Source: Bacteroides sp.
Lineage (GTDB): Bacteria > Bacteroidota > Bacteroidia > Bacteroidales > Muribaculaceae
Length of the DNA stretch: 43,109 bases
Direction of reading: 5' to 3'
NCBI GenBank assembly: GCA_014802175.1
Contig: JAAVCU010000002.1
Location: forward strand, 65,153-108,261
Under the pieces are notes generated by a model that searched no databases, had not been told where the DNA came from, and saw nothing but the letters and a program-made list of their open reading frames with translations. Positions 1 to 6,074 of this stretch are shown here, one piece after another. Each line of letters starts with the position of its first letter. Position 1 is the stretch's first letter. The position numbers were made by a program, and so were the translations under genes.

Positions 1-728
1 AATGGTGCAAACACACCTGTAGCACCGTAAATCAGCGTGGAAATCGTGATGCACAACAGATACCCTCTCTTTCCATAGCGGTCAAAGAATGTGGTGCGCG
101 ATGATTGCGTATTGTCGGCGTGATGGAATGTGCCGAAAATCAGATGACTGTTCATCGCCATCAGTCCGATGATAACCGACATTACCACAGCCGGTTCGAG
201 ATCCCACCACGACAGCATATTCTGCGACGAGGCCTCCGACTGCACTATGCAGGTGCCGATAACAGCTACCGGGCCGAACATAAAAAACGTAATGAGCGGA
301 TAAAAGGCAGTGCGGCTCATCGGACATGGCCCTACATTTGCGATAAGAACGAAAATGGCTATTATGACACCGATTATCAGCACCCACCAGCCTGCAAAAG
401 CGAGGATCATAAGTCCGGCAGTGGCTGCGATGATACCGGTTACTCGCATACCCTCTTTTAGTACGTAGCTCACCGGTTTGTCGAGGTCTTCGCAGTAATA
501 CATACCGTCGGCAGCATTCTCACCGAGACGGTGCTTGTCGTCGTAGTAACGATGCGTGATATTACTGAAAATCTGAGCGCAGACACAGAATATCAGACAC
601 GCCAACGCCGGAAGAAACATAAAGTTACCGTGAGAGTAGGCGGCGGCACTTCCGGCTATAACAGAGGCGATTCCCAACCATAAGGTTGCAGGAGCTACGG
701 CCTTTCTTAATATATTAATCGCAGTCAA
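1..728 (-). CDS. Divergent MenA/UbiA-like membrane prenyltransferase homologue (partial)
   Basis: Partial gene: 242 codons are visible and the C-terminus lies beyond the window start. The protein is very hydrophobic with several membrane segments. Residues 52-63 (Q-I-F-S-N, then Y, then D) align with the first Asp-rich region of MenA (Q-I-L-S-N-L-A-N-D-Y-G-D in the enzyme I remember). Residues 148-163 (FFMFGPVAVIGTCIVQ) match the FFG-LGVLGT-Y-Q stretch of 1,4-dihydroxy-2-naphthoate prenyltransferases. The family acts in menaquinone synthesis at the inner membrane. The diagnostic Asp motifs are eroded: N-D became H-R at 59-60, and the second motif reads GTFHHADN at 199-206 instead of N-N-x-R-D-x-x-x-D. 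There is no ATG before residue 37; a TTG at 728, after an in-frame stop and an A-rich stretch, is the likely start. The family call is moderate and enzymatic activity is doubtful. Confidence 0.55.
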   Translation of the reverse strand, partial: MTAINILRKAVAPATLWLGIASVIAGSAAAYSHGNFMFLPALACLIFCVCAQIFSNITHRYYDDKHRLGENAADGMYYCEDLDKPVSYVLKEGMRVTGIIAATAGLMILAFAGWWVLIIGVIIAIFVLIANVGPCPMSRTAFYPLITFFMFGPVAVIGTCIVQSEASSQNMLSWWDLEPAVVMSVIIGLMAMNSHLIFGTFHHADNTQSSRTTFFDRYGKRGYLLCITISTLIYGATGVFAP

Positions 729-736
729 TTTTGTTA

Positions 737-801
737 AATTAGTAATTAGTAATTAGAAATTAGTATTTACCAAAATCCGAAGGATTAGTATTTATGAATT
801 A
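737..801. repeat. AATTAGT heptad array between the MenA-like gene and yeiH
   Basis: Four clean 7-bp units (AATTAGT twice, AATTAGA, AATTAGT) run from 737 to 764. The array then decays but keeps related units up to about 801, where the TAA stop of the yeiH-like gene (799-801, minus strand) falls inside a GAATTAG unit. The same family recurs at 2681-2770 and 5928-5969. Confidence 0.75.
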
Positions 802-1785
802 GTCGATGGTGTAAAGGCACACTAAAAGTGAGGAGACACCGATGGCGATCCATAGCAGGATTGCCTGAACGAGGGGTTTGACACCGACCTCACGCACCAC
901 CTTGATGCTGAGGCTCGCACCGATGGCGAACAACACAGCAACCAACGCCTGTTTGGAGATGGCGACAATCGCAGAGTAAACATGCGACATGAAAGGTTGC
1001 ATCGAATCGGGTGTATAGGTATTGATGACCATGGCCACCACGAAGAGAAGGATAAACCATGGAATAGAGATCTTGGCCTTACCCTCTCCACCTTTCTCTT
1101 TGCGGAAATACCAGATGGTGAAGAATGCCAAAGGTATGATCCAGAGAGCACGGGTACATTTGATAAGTGTGGCGAGTTCGCATGCTTCGGGGGAATAAGC
1201 CGCACCCGCACCGACCACTGAACTTGTGTCGTGAATGGCGATGGCAGCCCATGTGCCGAACTGGGCATCGCTCATGTGGAACAGATGACCGAGCGGCGGG
1301 AAGATAAAGAGCGCCACAGCGTTGAGTATAAAGATAACACCGAGCGAAACAGCCATATTTTTCTCGTTGGCTTTCATCACTCCGCCTACTGCTGCAATTG
1401 CCGAGCCGCCGCAGATCGCTGTACCCGAAGATATAAGATACGACGCTTTATCGTTAATCTTCATCCATTTACCCAGCAATATACCGAGAACCATCACTCC
1501 GATTACGGAGACAACGGTGAACAGCATACCGTCGGCACCCGACTGAAGGCTTTTCTGAAGATTCATACCGAAACCGAGTCCGACCACTGATGCCTGCAAC
1601 AGGTATTTGGAAAGTTTCTTGTTGAATGTGGGATAAGGGATGCCGAAAGTAATGGCAAACATCAAACCGAGAAAGAGTGCGATAGCCGGAGAGATAACCT
1701 CTGTCCCGAATAACATTTTGAACGGGAAGCACGTAAAAACAAGCAATACCCAATATAGAATACGCCCTACGCTCTGCATTTTCAT
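799..1785 (-). CDS. yeiH: YeiH/UPF0324 family putative sulfate exporter
   Basis: Inner-membrane protein of 328 residues with about ten hydrophobic segments, matching the usual length of the YeiH (PSE) family. The family signature GTAICGGSAIAAV is present, followed by the AIHDTSSVVGAG and KCTRALWIIPLAF blocks. The family is annotated as putative sulfate or anion exporters on thin experimental evidence. An upstream TTG at 1830 would overlap the -7 box (1828-1835), so the ATG at 1785 is chosen; it gives a leader of roughly 37-40 nt. The stop codon lies in a heptad array. It is transcribed divergently from psd through an interlocked promoter pair. Family call is firm, substrate is not. Confidence 0.88.
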   Translation of the reverse strand: MKMQSVGRILYWVLLVFTCFPFKMLFGTEVISPAIALFLGLMFAITFGIPYPTFNKKLSKYLLQASVVGLGFGMNLQKSLQSGADGMLFTVVSVIGVMVLGILLGKWMKINDKASYLISSGTAICGGSAIAAVGGVMKANEKNMAVSLGVIFILNAVALFIFPPLGHLFHMSDAQFGTWAAIAIHDTSSVVGAGAAYSPEACELATLIKCTRALWIIPLAFFTIWYFRKEKGGEGKAKISIPWFILLFVVAMVINTYTPDSMQPFMSHVYSAIVAISKQALVAVLFAIGASLSIKVVREVGVKPLVQAILLWIAIGVSSLLVCLYTID

Positions 1786-1824
1786 ACTTAGTATATGTTT
1801 ATTATCTTTTATATCTTTATAGAG

Positions 1825-1858
1825 TTGCAAATTTAATTAAAATGGTGTAAATTTGCAA
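1825..1858. promoter_or_regulatory. Interlocked divergent promoters for yeiH and psd
   Basis: A perfect 11-bp inverted repeat, TTGCAAATTTA (1825-1835) and TAAATTTGCAA (1848-1858), contains both promoters. Rightward: TTG at 1825-1827, 20 bp, TAAATTTG at 1848-1855. Leftward on the minus strand: TTTG at 1859-1856, 20 bp, TAAATTTG at 1835-1828. Both fit the Bacteroidetes -33/-7 consensus. The -33 of each abuts or overlaps the -7 of the other, so two polymerases could not occupy both at once. Confidence 0.75.
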
Positions 1859-1884
1859 ATGAAACATTTTGGGGTTACCGGCTT

Positions 1885-2583
1885 ATGCCTCTACCCTTTC
1901 ACATTCAAACATTGGCCATCGGCATGAAGATTCATAGAGAAGGGACCAACATATTGATTTTGCTTTTTATCGTATTGGCAGCGCTCAACGTGCCGATATG
2001 GCTTTTTATACCCCCTTATATCATACCGGGGATATTGTCGGCAATCTCGATTGTGGTTTATTGCTTTGTATTCAACTTCTTCCGGTGCCCGCAGCGCCAT
2101 TATCACGGTGAGCGGCGCGGGATGGTAGTAAGCTCGGTCGATGGCAAGGTTGTGGCGATTGAGCGCACTTACGAGGGTGAGTACCTTAAAAGCGACGCCA
2201 TCATGCTATCGGTGTTCATGTCGCCGCTGAATGTTCACGCCAATTGGTTTCCCGTTGACGGCGAAGTGGAATATGTGGCGCACCACAACGGACGATTCTA
2301 TTCCGCCTATCTGCCGAAAGCGAGCACCGACAATGAGCGGAGCACAATCGGTATCCTTGCCGATTGCGGAAAGCGGATTACCGTGCGACAGATTGCCGGA
2401 GCGATGGCACGACGCATCGTGACCTACGCCCACAAGGGTGAGGAAGCGTCGATCGACGAGCATCTCGGATTCATCAAATTCGGCTCGCGAGTAGATCTCT
2501 ACCTGCCCCTCGACACCGAGATTCTGGTCAACATCGGCGACATCACCCACGGAGGAGTAACGCCGGTAGCAAAATTTAATTAA
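1885..2583 (+). CDS. psd: Phosphatidylserine decarboxylase
   Basis: Membrane-associated pyruvoyl enzyme that converts phosphatidylserine to phosphatidylethanolamine. It is the short (about 220-230 residue) form found in Bacteroidetes. Two N-terminal hydrophobic segments (about residues 20-55) are followed by FRCP, the MSPLNVHANWFPVDG block with VAHHNG, the AGAMARRIVTYA block and the self-cleavage site at G200-S201 in IKFGSRVDLYLP, where the serine becomes the pyruvoyl group. Start is uncertain: ATG 1885 gives 232 residues, whereas ATG 1924 begins directly at MKIHREGTN, the conserved N-terminal motif. The stop TAA (2581-2583) is inside a TAATTAA heptad array. pssA, the preceding step of the pathway, follows about 190 bp downstream. 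Confidence 0.93.
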   Translation: MPLPFHIQTLAIGMKIHREGTNILILLFIVLAALNVPIWLFIPPYIIPGILSAISIVVYCFVFNFFRCPQRHYHGERRGMVVSSVDGKVVAIERTYEGEYLKSDAIMLSVFMSPLNVHANWFPVDGEVEYVAHHNGRFYSAYLPKASTDNERSTIGILADCGKRITVRQIAGAMARRIVTYAHKGEEASIDEHLGFIKFGSRVDLYLPLDTEILVNIGDITHGGVTPVAKFN

Positions 2584-2664
2584 TAATTAATGGTTAATAA
2601 TTAATAATTATTGGAGGCAGAAGCGTTTTTAATTAATGATTAATGATTAATAATTAATGATTAC
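2577..2664. repeat. TAATTAA/TGATTAA heptad arrays after psd
   Basis: Two runs of 7-bp units. The first, 2577-2611, has TAATTAA, TAATTAA, TGGTTAA, TAATTAA and TAATTAT, and contains the psd stop codon. The second, 2630-2664, has TAATTAA, TGATTAA twice, TAATTAA and TGATTAC. The same units recur at 34570-34611 (inverted) and 40660-40694. Confidence 0.8.
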
Positions 2665-2673
2665 GGAAAGGAG

Positions 2674-2770
2674 AAGTGTCCATAATTACTAATTCCTAAC
2701 TGCTACTTACTAATTGACAATAGGCATAAGTGTCCATAATTACTAATTACTAACTCCTAATTCCTAATTG
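2674..2770. repeat. Two capped AATTACT heptad elements before pssA
   Basis: Two direct copies, 54 bp apart, of AAGTGTCCATAATTACTAAT (from 2674 and from 2728), each followed by three to five degenerate 7-bp units such as AATTACT, AATTCCT and AACTCCT, and each ending in AATTG. On the minus strand this is an AATTAGG run ending in a TTATGGACACTT cap, the same arrangement that appears in the plus orientation at 5928-5969. The second copy reaches the pssA start region. Confidence 0.8.
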
Positions 2771-2776
2771 ATAGAA

Positions 2777-3472
2777 GTGACAACAAAGTATATACCAAAC
2801 AGCATAACTTGCCTTAATATCGCCTCGGGATGTGTGGCTACAATTTTCGCGCTTCAAGGCGATGCGCTCATCGGCGGTATGGCTGCCTACAACTGGGCGT
2901 TCATTTTCATCGGAATTGCGGCCGTGATGGATTTCCTCGACGGTTTTGCAGCGCGCCTGCTTCACGCCTATTCAGATATGGGTAAGGAGCTGGATTCCCT
3001 CTGTGATTGCGTCAGCTTCGGCGTGGCTCCCGCCATGCTTCTGTATGCCACACTCTCCCCTCAAGGTGGCTGGATTCCTTGGCTTGCAATACTGATTCCG
3101 GTTGCCGGAGCTTTACGTCTTGCCAAGTTCAATATCGACACCCGACAAACCACAAGTTTCATCGGGCTACCGATTCCGGCAAACGCCATCTTCTGGATCG
3201 GATACACAGCCTATTGCCACGCAGGATTCTCTAATCTCACACTTCCATTTATAGTGGTGCCGGTGATTATTCTTGAAAGCTGGCTTATGCTCTCCCCCCT
3301 CAAACTCTTCTCACTGAAGTTTCACACCTGGGGATGGAAAGGTAACGGTTTCCGTTGGCTTCTGATAGCAACGGCGATAGCGTCAGTGGTGATTTTCGGT
3401 GTTCCCGGACTGATGTGGCTCATCATAGCATATCTTGTCTACGGTATTCTTGACCGTGGCAAAACAGTGTAA
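2777..3472 (+). CDS. pssA: CDP-diacylglycerol--serine O-phosphatidyltransferase
   Basis: Inner-membrane enzyme making phosphatidylserine from CDP-diacylglycerol and serine, the substrate for the neighbouring Psd. The complete CDP-alcohol phosphatidyltransferase signature D-x2-D-G-x2-A-R-x8-G-x3-D-x3-D is present at residues 52-77 (MDFLDGFAAR, then G, D and D). The remainder is hydrophobic with about six to seven membrane segments, and length is normal for the Bacteroidetes form. The in-frame TTG at 2768 is itself the last part of an intergenic repeat, so GTG 2777 (protein starting MTTKYIPNSITC, aligning with the usual K-IPN-ITC start) is preferred; no ATG is available nearby. Confidence 0.92.
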   Translation: MTTKYIPNSITCLNIASGCVATIFALQGDALIGGMAAYNWAFIFIGIAAVMDFLDGFAARLLHAYSDMGKELDSLCDCVSFGVAPAMLLYATLSPQGGWIPWLAILIPVAGALRLAKFNIDTRQTTSFIGLPIPANAIFWIGYTAYCHAGFSNLTLPFIVVPVIILESWLMLSPLKLFSLKFHTWGWKGNGFRWLLIATAIASVVIFGVPGLMWLIIAYLVYGILDRGKTV

Positions 3473-3509
3473 TTCTTTATCGATTACCCGCTTAACATTT
3501 TAGCATTTT

Positions 3510-3821
3510 ATGACATTTATTATAATTGTTCTTTTGATTGTGGTGTTCTGGCCCTGGATCACAAAATGGATCAAAGGGTTCCTGAGCCGCCGCGCTGAAG
3601 ATGCCATACGGCGTATGATGGGTATGCCATCGCGCAAGGAGGAGCAACGGCGCCGCAAGGAGCAGGAGAAAGAACAACGCCACAACACCTATACCAACAA
3701 CGCATATTCCCGAACAGAGCGCAGTCATGAGGCGGCACGCCGCGACGCAGTGAAGGCCATGAAGGAGTATGCCGTTGATGTAGAATATGTAGAAATCAGA
3801 GAAGAGAGTCGTAGTGAGTAG
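3510..3821 (+). CDS. Small DUF4834-like membrane protein
   Basis: A 103-residue protein with one N-terminal hydrophobic segment (residues 2-18, rich in Ile, Val and Trp), then a strongly basic and glutamate-rich helical tail (RKEEQRRRKEQEKEQRH at about 51-67) that is probably cytoplasmic. Organisation and length resemble the DUF4834 family of Bacteroidetes, whose function is unknown. The last codons AGT GAG TAG (Ser-Glu-stop) belong to a TAGTGAG heptad array, so the C-terminus is partly repeat-encoded. It lies 37 bp after pssA and may be co-transcribed with it. Confidence 0.7.
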   Translation: MTFIIIVLLIVVFWPWITKWIKGFLSRRAEDAIRRMMGMPSRKEEQRRRKEQEKEQRHNTYTNNAYSRTERSHEAARRDAVKAMKEYAVDVEYVEIREESRSE

Positions 3822-3880
3822 AGAGTAGTGAATAGAGAGGAGTGAATAGATATTAAAGTGAGGAGTGAGTAGATATTAAT
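3812..3880. repeat. TAGTGAG heptad array at the stop of the DUF4834-like gene
   Basis: Units TAGTGAG, TAGAGAG, TAGTGAA, TAGAGAG, GAGTGAA and TAGATAT run from 3812 to 3853. A 19-bp near-direct repeat follows (3838-3856 and 3861-3879, one mismatch), ending immediately before the ATG at 3881. The stop TAG (3819-3821) of the preceding gene is the first triplet of the second unit. The same family is at 36622-36654. Confidence 0.8.
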
Positions 3881-4723
3881 ATGAGGAAGACATTATACGT
3901 TAGTGATTTGGATGGCACCCTGATGCAGCCGGGCGCGTATCTGTCGGAAACAACCCTCGACCTGCTCAACAGGAGCATCGCCGAGGGTAAGCTGTTTACA
4001 GTGGCGACTGCACGCACTCCCGCCACCGTCAGCGACATTATCCGCAATGTAGATATGACATTGCCTTCTATCGTGATGACAGGGGCAGCCGTATGGGACT
4101 CCCGTTCAAACCATTATTCCGACCTTAAATATTTCAACGAGGAGGCGGTGCGCAAACTCGTGGATGCCTATCACGAGATGAGTTTCCCCATATATCTTTT
4201 CACTCTTGAGAATGAAATCATAAACATTTACCACATCGGGGGAAAACTGAACGACATTGAACGTCAGTTCATGGAGGAGCGGCTGCACTCCCCTTTCAAG
4301 CATTTCCACATACCGGCAGATGAGAGCGAACAACTACCGGAGAAATTCGACAAGACCATACTTTTCTACGGAATGCAGCCTACGGAGCATGCCGAACGCA
4401 CTTTCCGCCGCACTACGTTGATCGACGGTGCGCGTCCGCAGTTCTACCACGACTTCTATGGCCCGGAGATCGGGATTGTTGAGGCATTCGCACCGGAGGC
4501 AACAAAGGCGAACGCGGTGCTGCGTATGAAAGAGCGCACGGGTGCCGACCGTGTAGTGGTATTCGGCGACAACATCAACGACATACCGATGATGAAGGTG
4601 GCAGACGTTGCAGTGGCAGTGGAGAATGCACTGCCCGAAGTTAAGGAGATTGCCGACATCGTGATTGGTCCGAACACGGAGAATTCCGTAGCTAAGTTTA
4701 TCTATGAAGATCAAGAAGGTTGA
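3881..4723 (+). CDS. Cof-type HAD-IIB hydrolase
   Basis: Cytoplasmic haloacid dehalogenase-superfamily phosphatase, 280 residues, typical for the Cof/YbiV subfamily, which dephosphorylates small sugar phosphates and similar metabolites. Visible motifs: I, DLDGTL with nucleophile Asp9 and Asp11; II, TATAR (Thr); the C2B-type cap in the middle; III, the Lys in EATKANAV; IV, VVFGDNINDIPMM with the Mg-binding aspartates. The exact substrate cannot be deduced. The last 20 bp overlap the start of the sensor-kinase gene, suggesting translational coupling. Confidence 0.9.
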   Translation: MRKTLYVSDLDGTLMQPGAYLSETTLDLLNRSIAEGKLFTVATARTPATVSDIIRNVDMTLPSIVMTGAAVWDSRSNHYSDLKYFNEEAVRKLVDAYHEMSFPIYLFTLENEIINIYHIGGKLNDIERQFMEERLHSPFKHFHIPADESEQLPEKFDKTILFYGMQPTEHAERTFRRTTLIDGARPQFYHDFYGPEIGIVEAFAPEATKANAVLRMKERTGADRVVVFGDNINDIPMMKVADVAVAVENALPEVKEIADIVIGPNTENSVAKFIYEDQEG

Positions 4724-5924
4724 CCGCCGCACAGGGAAGATGCTGCTGATATTGGGTTCGGCAGTGGCTGCATTTCTGTTCCTGATGGTCAGCAATAATC
4801 TCGTAAAGGAGCTGGCAAATCAAGAGCGCGACCGCATGAGCATCTGGGCACAAGCCACTGAACGACTTGCGAAAGCCAATGTCGATTCTGACTTTGAGTT
4901 CCTTTTGGGTATCATCGCTCAGAACAATTCGATCCCTGTGCTCATCTGTGACAAGGATGGGAATATCTCGGAGTTCAGAAATTTCACGCTCCCCGACAAG
5001 AAAGATGCCGACAAATCCCTATTCTCGGAACTTTCCGAAAGAAACCGAAACTATCTCGAAAAACGGTTGAAAAAAGTGGCGGGCACCGAGACGCTGCCGG
5101 AAGTGGCAAAACATAACCGTCATTTTATAGAGATTGAGCTTTTCGGCGGTGAGAACCAGTATATTTTCTATGAGGATTCGCGACTTCTTCGCAGTCTGAG
5201 CATATATCCCTACATACAGATGGTTGTGATGGTGGCCCTTGCACTGATCATCTATATGGCAATGGTTTATACGAAGCGCGCCGAGCAAAACCGCGTGTGG
5301 GTAGGACTTTCGAAGGAGACCGCCCACCAGTTGGGAACACCTATCTCCTCACTGATGGCATGGACTGAATATCTGCGCGCCATGGGCGTCGAAGAGGAGA
5401 TTGCCGGAGAGATCGACAAGGATGTGAAGCGCCTTTCGGTCATAGCCGACCGTTTCTCGAAGATCGGTTCGCAGCCCGAGATGCAGCTCGATTACCTGAA
5501 TGAGGTTGTGGCGAAATCCCTTGACTACATGAAGAGTCGCGTGTCGGGACGTGTGGAGATAACCATGCACCTGTCGGACGATGACCACGGCGTGCTCCTT
5601 TCGCGCCCTCTTATAGAATGGGTCATGGAGAACCTTACCAAGAACGCAGTGGATGCCATGCAGGGGGAGGGGAAGCTCGACATCACTACCGGTGCGGAAA
5701 AGAATATTGTCTGGATTGAGGTCAAAGATACGGGGAAAGGGATTGCGCGCAAGAATTTCAAGACAGTGTTCAATCCCGGCTACACTACCAAGAAGCGCGG
5801 TTGGGGATTAGGTTTGACGCTGGTGAAGCGCATCATCGAGGAGTATCACGGCGGCAAGATATTCGTGAAAGAATCGGAAATCGGCAGCGGCACGACATTC
5901 CGCATCGAGATGCCGGCCGTTTGA
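4704..5924 (+). CDS. Orphan membrane sensor histidine kinase
   Basis: A 406-residue membrane kinase: TM1 at about residues 13-32, an extracytoplasmic sensor region of about 130 residues, TM2 at about 172-190, then the kinase core. H-box KETAHQLGTPISSL has the phospho-accepting His208; N-box NLTKNAVDAM, G1 DTGKGI and G2 RGWGLGLTLVKRI are all intact, so it should be active. The H-box HQLGTP type belongs to a Bacteroidetes group of kinases. No response regulator gene lies in the window, so the partner is elsewhere. The start ATG is inside the preceding HAD gene (20-bp overlap). Its TGA is followed within 3 bp by a heptad array. Confidence 0.9.
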   Translation: MKIKKVDRRTGKMLLILGSAVAAFLFLMVSNNLVKELANQERDRMSIWAQATERLAKANVDSDFEFLLGIIAQNNSIPVLICDKDGNISEFRNFTLPDKKDADKSLFSELSERNRNYLEKRLKKVAGTETLPEVAKHNRHFIEIELFGGENQYIFYEDSRLLRSLSIYPYIQMVVMVALALIIYMAMVYTKRAEQNRVWVGLSKETAHQLGTPISSLMAWTEYLRAMGVEEEIAGEIDKDVKRLSVIADRFSKIGSQPEMQLDYLNEVVAKSLDYMKSRVSGRVEITMHLSDDDHGVLLSRPLIEWVMENLTKNAVDAMQGEGKLDITTGAEKNIVWIEVKDTGKGIARKNFKTVFNPGYTTKKRGWGLGLTLVKRIIEEYHGGKIFVKESEIGSGTTFRIEMPAV

Positions 5925-5927
5925 TTG

Positions 5928-5969
5928 AATTAGGAATTAGAAATTAGGATTTAGGATTTATGGACACTT
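5928..5969. repeat. Capped AATTAGG heptad element after the sensor kinase
   Basis: Units AATTAGG, AATTAGA, AATTAGG, ATTTAGG and ATTTATG, then GACACTT. This is the plus-orientation version of the two elements at 2674-2770, including the shared TTATGGACACTT cap (5958-5969). Confidence 0.8.
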
Positions 5970-5982
5970 TCAGATCTATCGA

Positions 5983-6045
5983 ACTGAAAACTGATAACCT
6001 ATATCTGAAAACTGACAACCGATAACCTATAACTGAAAACTTTTT
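5983..6045. repeat. ACTGAAA/ACCTATA heptad array upstream of pheT
   Basis: Nine consecutive 7-bp units: ACTGAAA, ACTGATA, ACCTATA, TCTGAAA, ACTGACA, ACCGATA, ACCTATA, ACTGAAA and ACTTTTT. A higher-order order (GAAA, GATA or GACA, TATA) repeats within the array. It ends 2 bp before the pheT -7 box. Confidence 0.85.
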
Positions 6046-6047
6046 AT

Positions 6048-6055
6048 TAACTTTG
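6048..6055 (+). promoter_or_regulatory. Predicted -7 box for pheT
   Basis: TAACTTTG matches the Bacteroidetes -7 consensus TAnnTTTG and lies 19 nt before the pheT ATG, directly after the heptad array. No good TTTG -33 element is found at the expected spacing, because that position is occupied by repeat units. Confidence 0.5.
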
Positions 6056-6074
6056 CAAGTCAAAACTTTAAAGT

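Noticed and set aside
1-461. Two reading frames at 82-387 and 105-461
   Set aside because: Both are shadows; a third frame on the minus strand gives a continuous membrane protein with UbiA-family features from 728 to the window edge.
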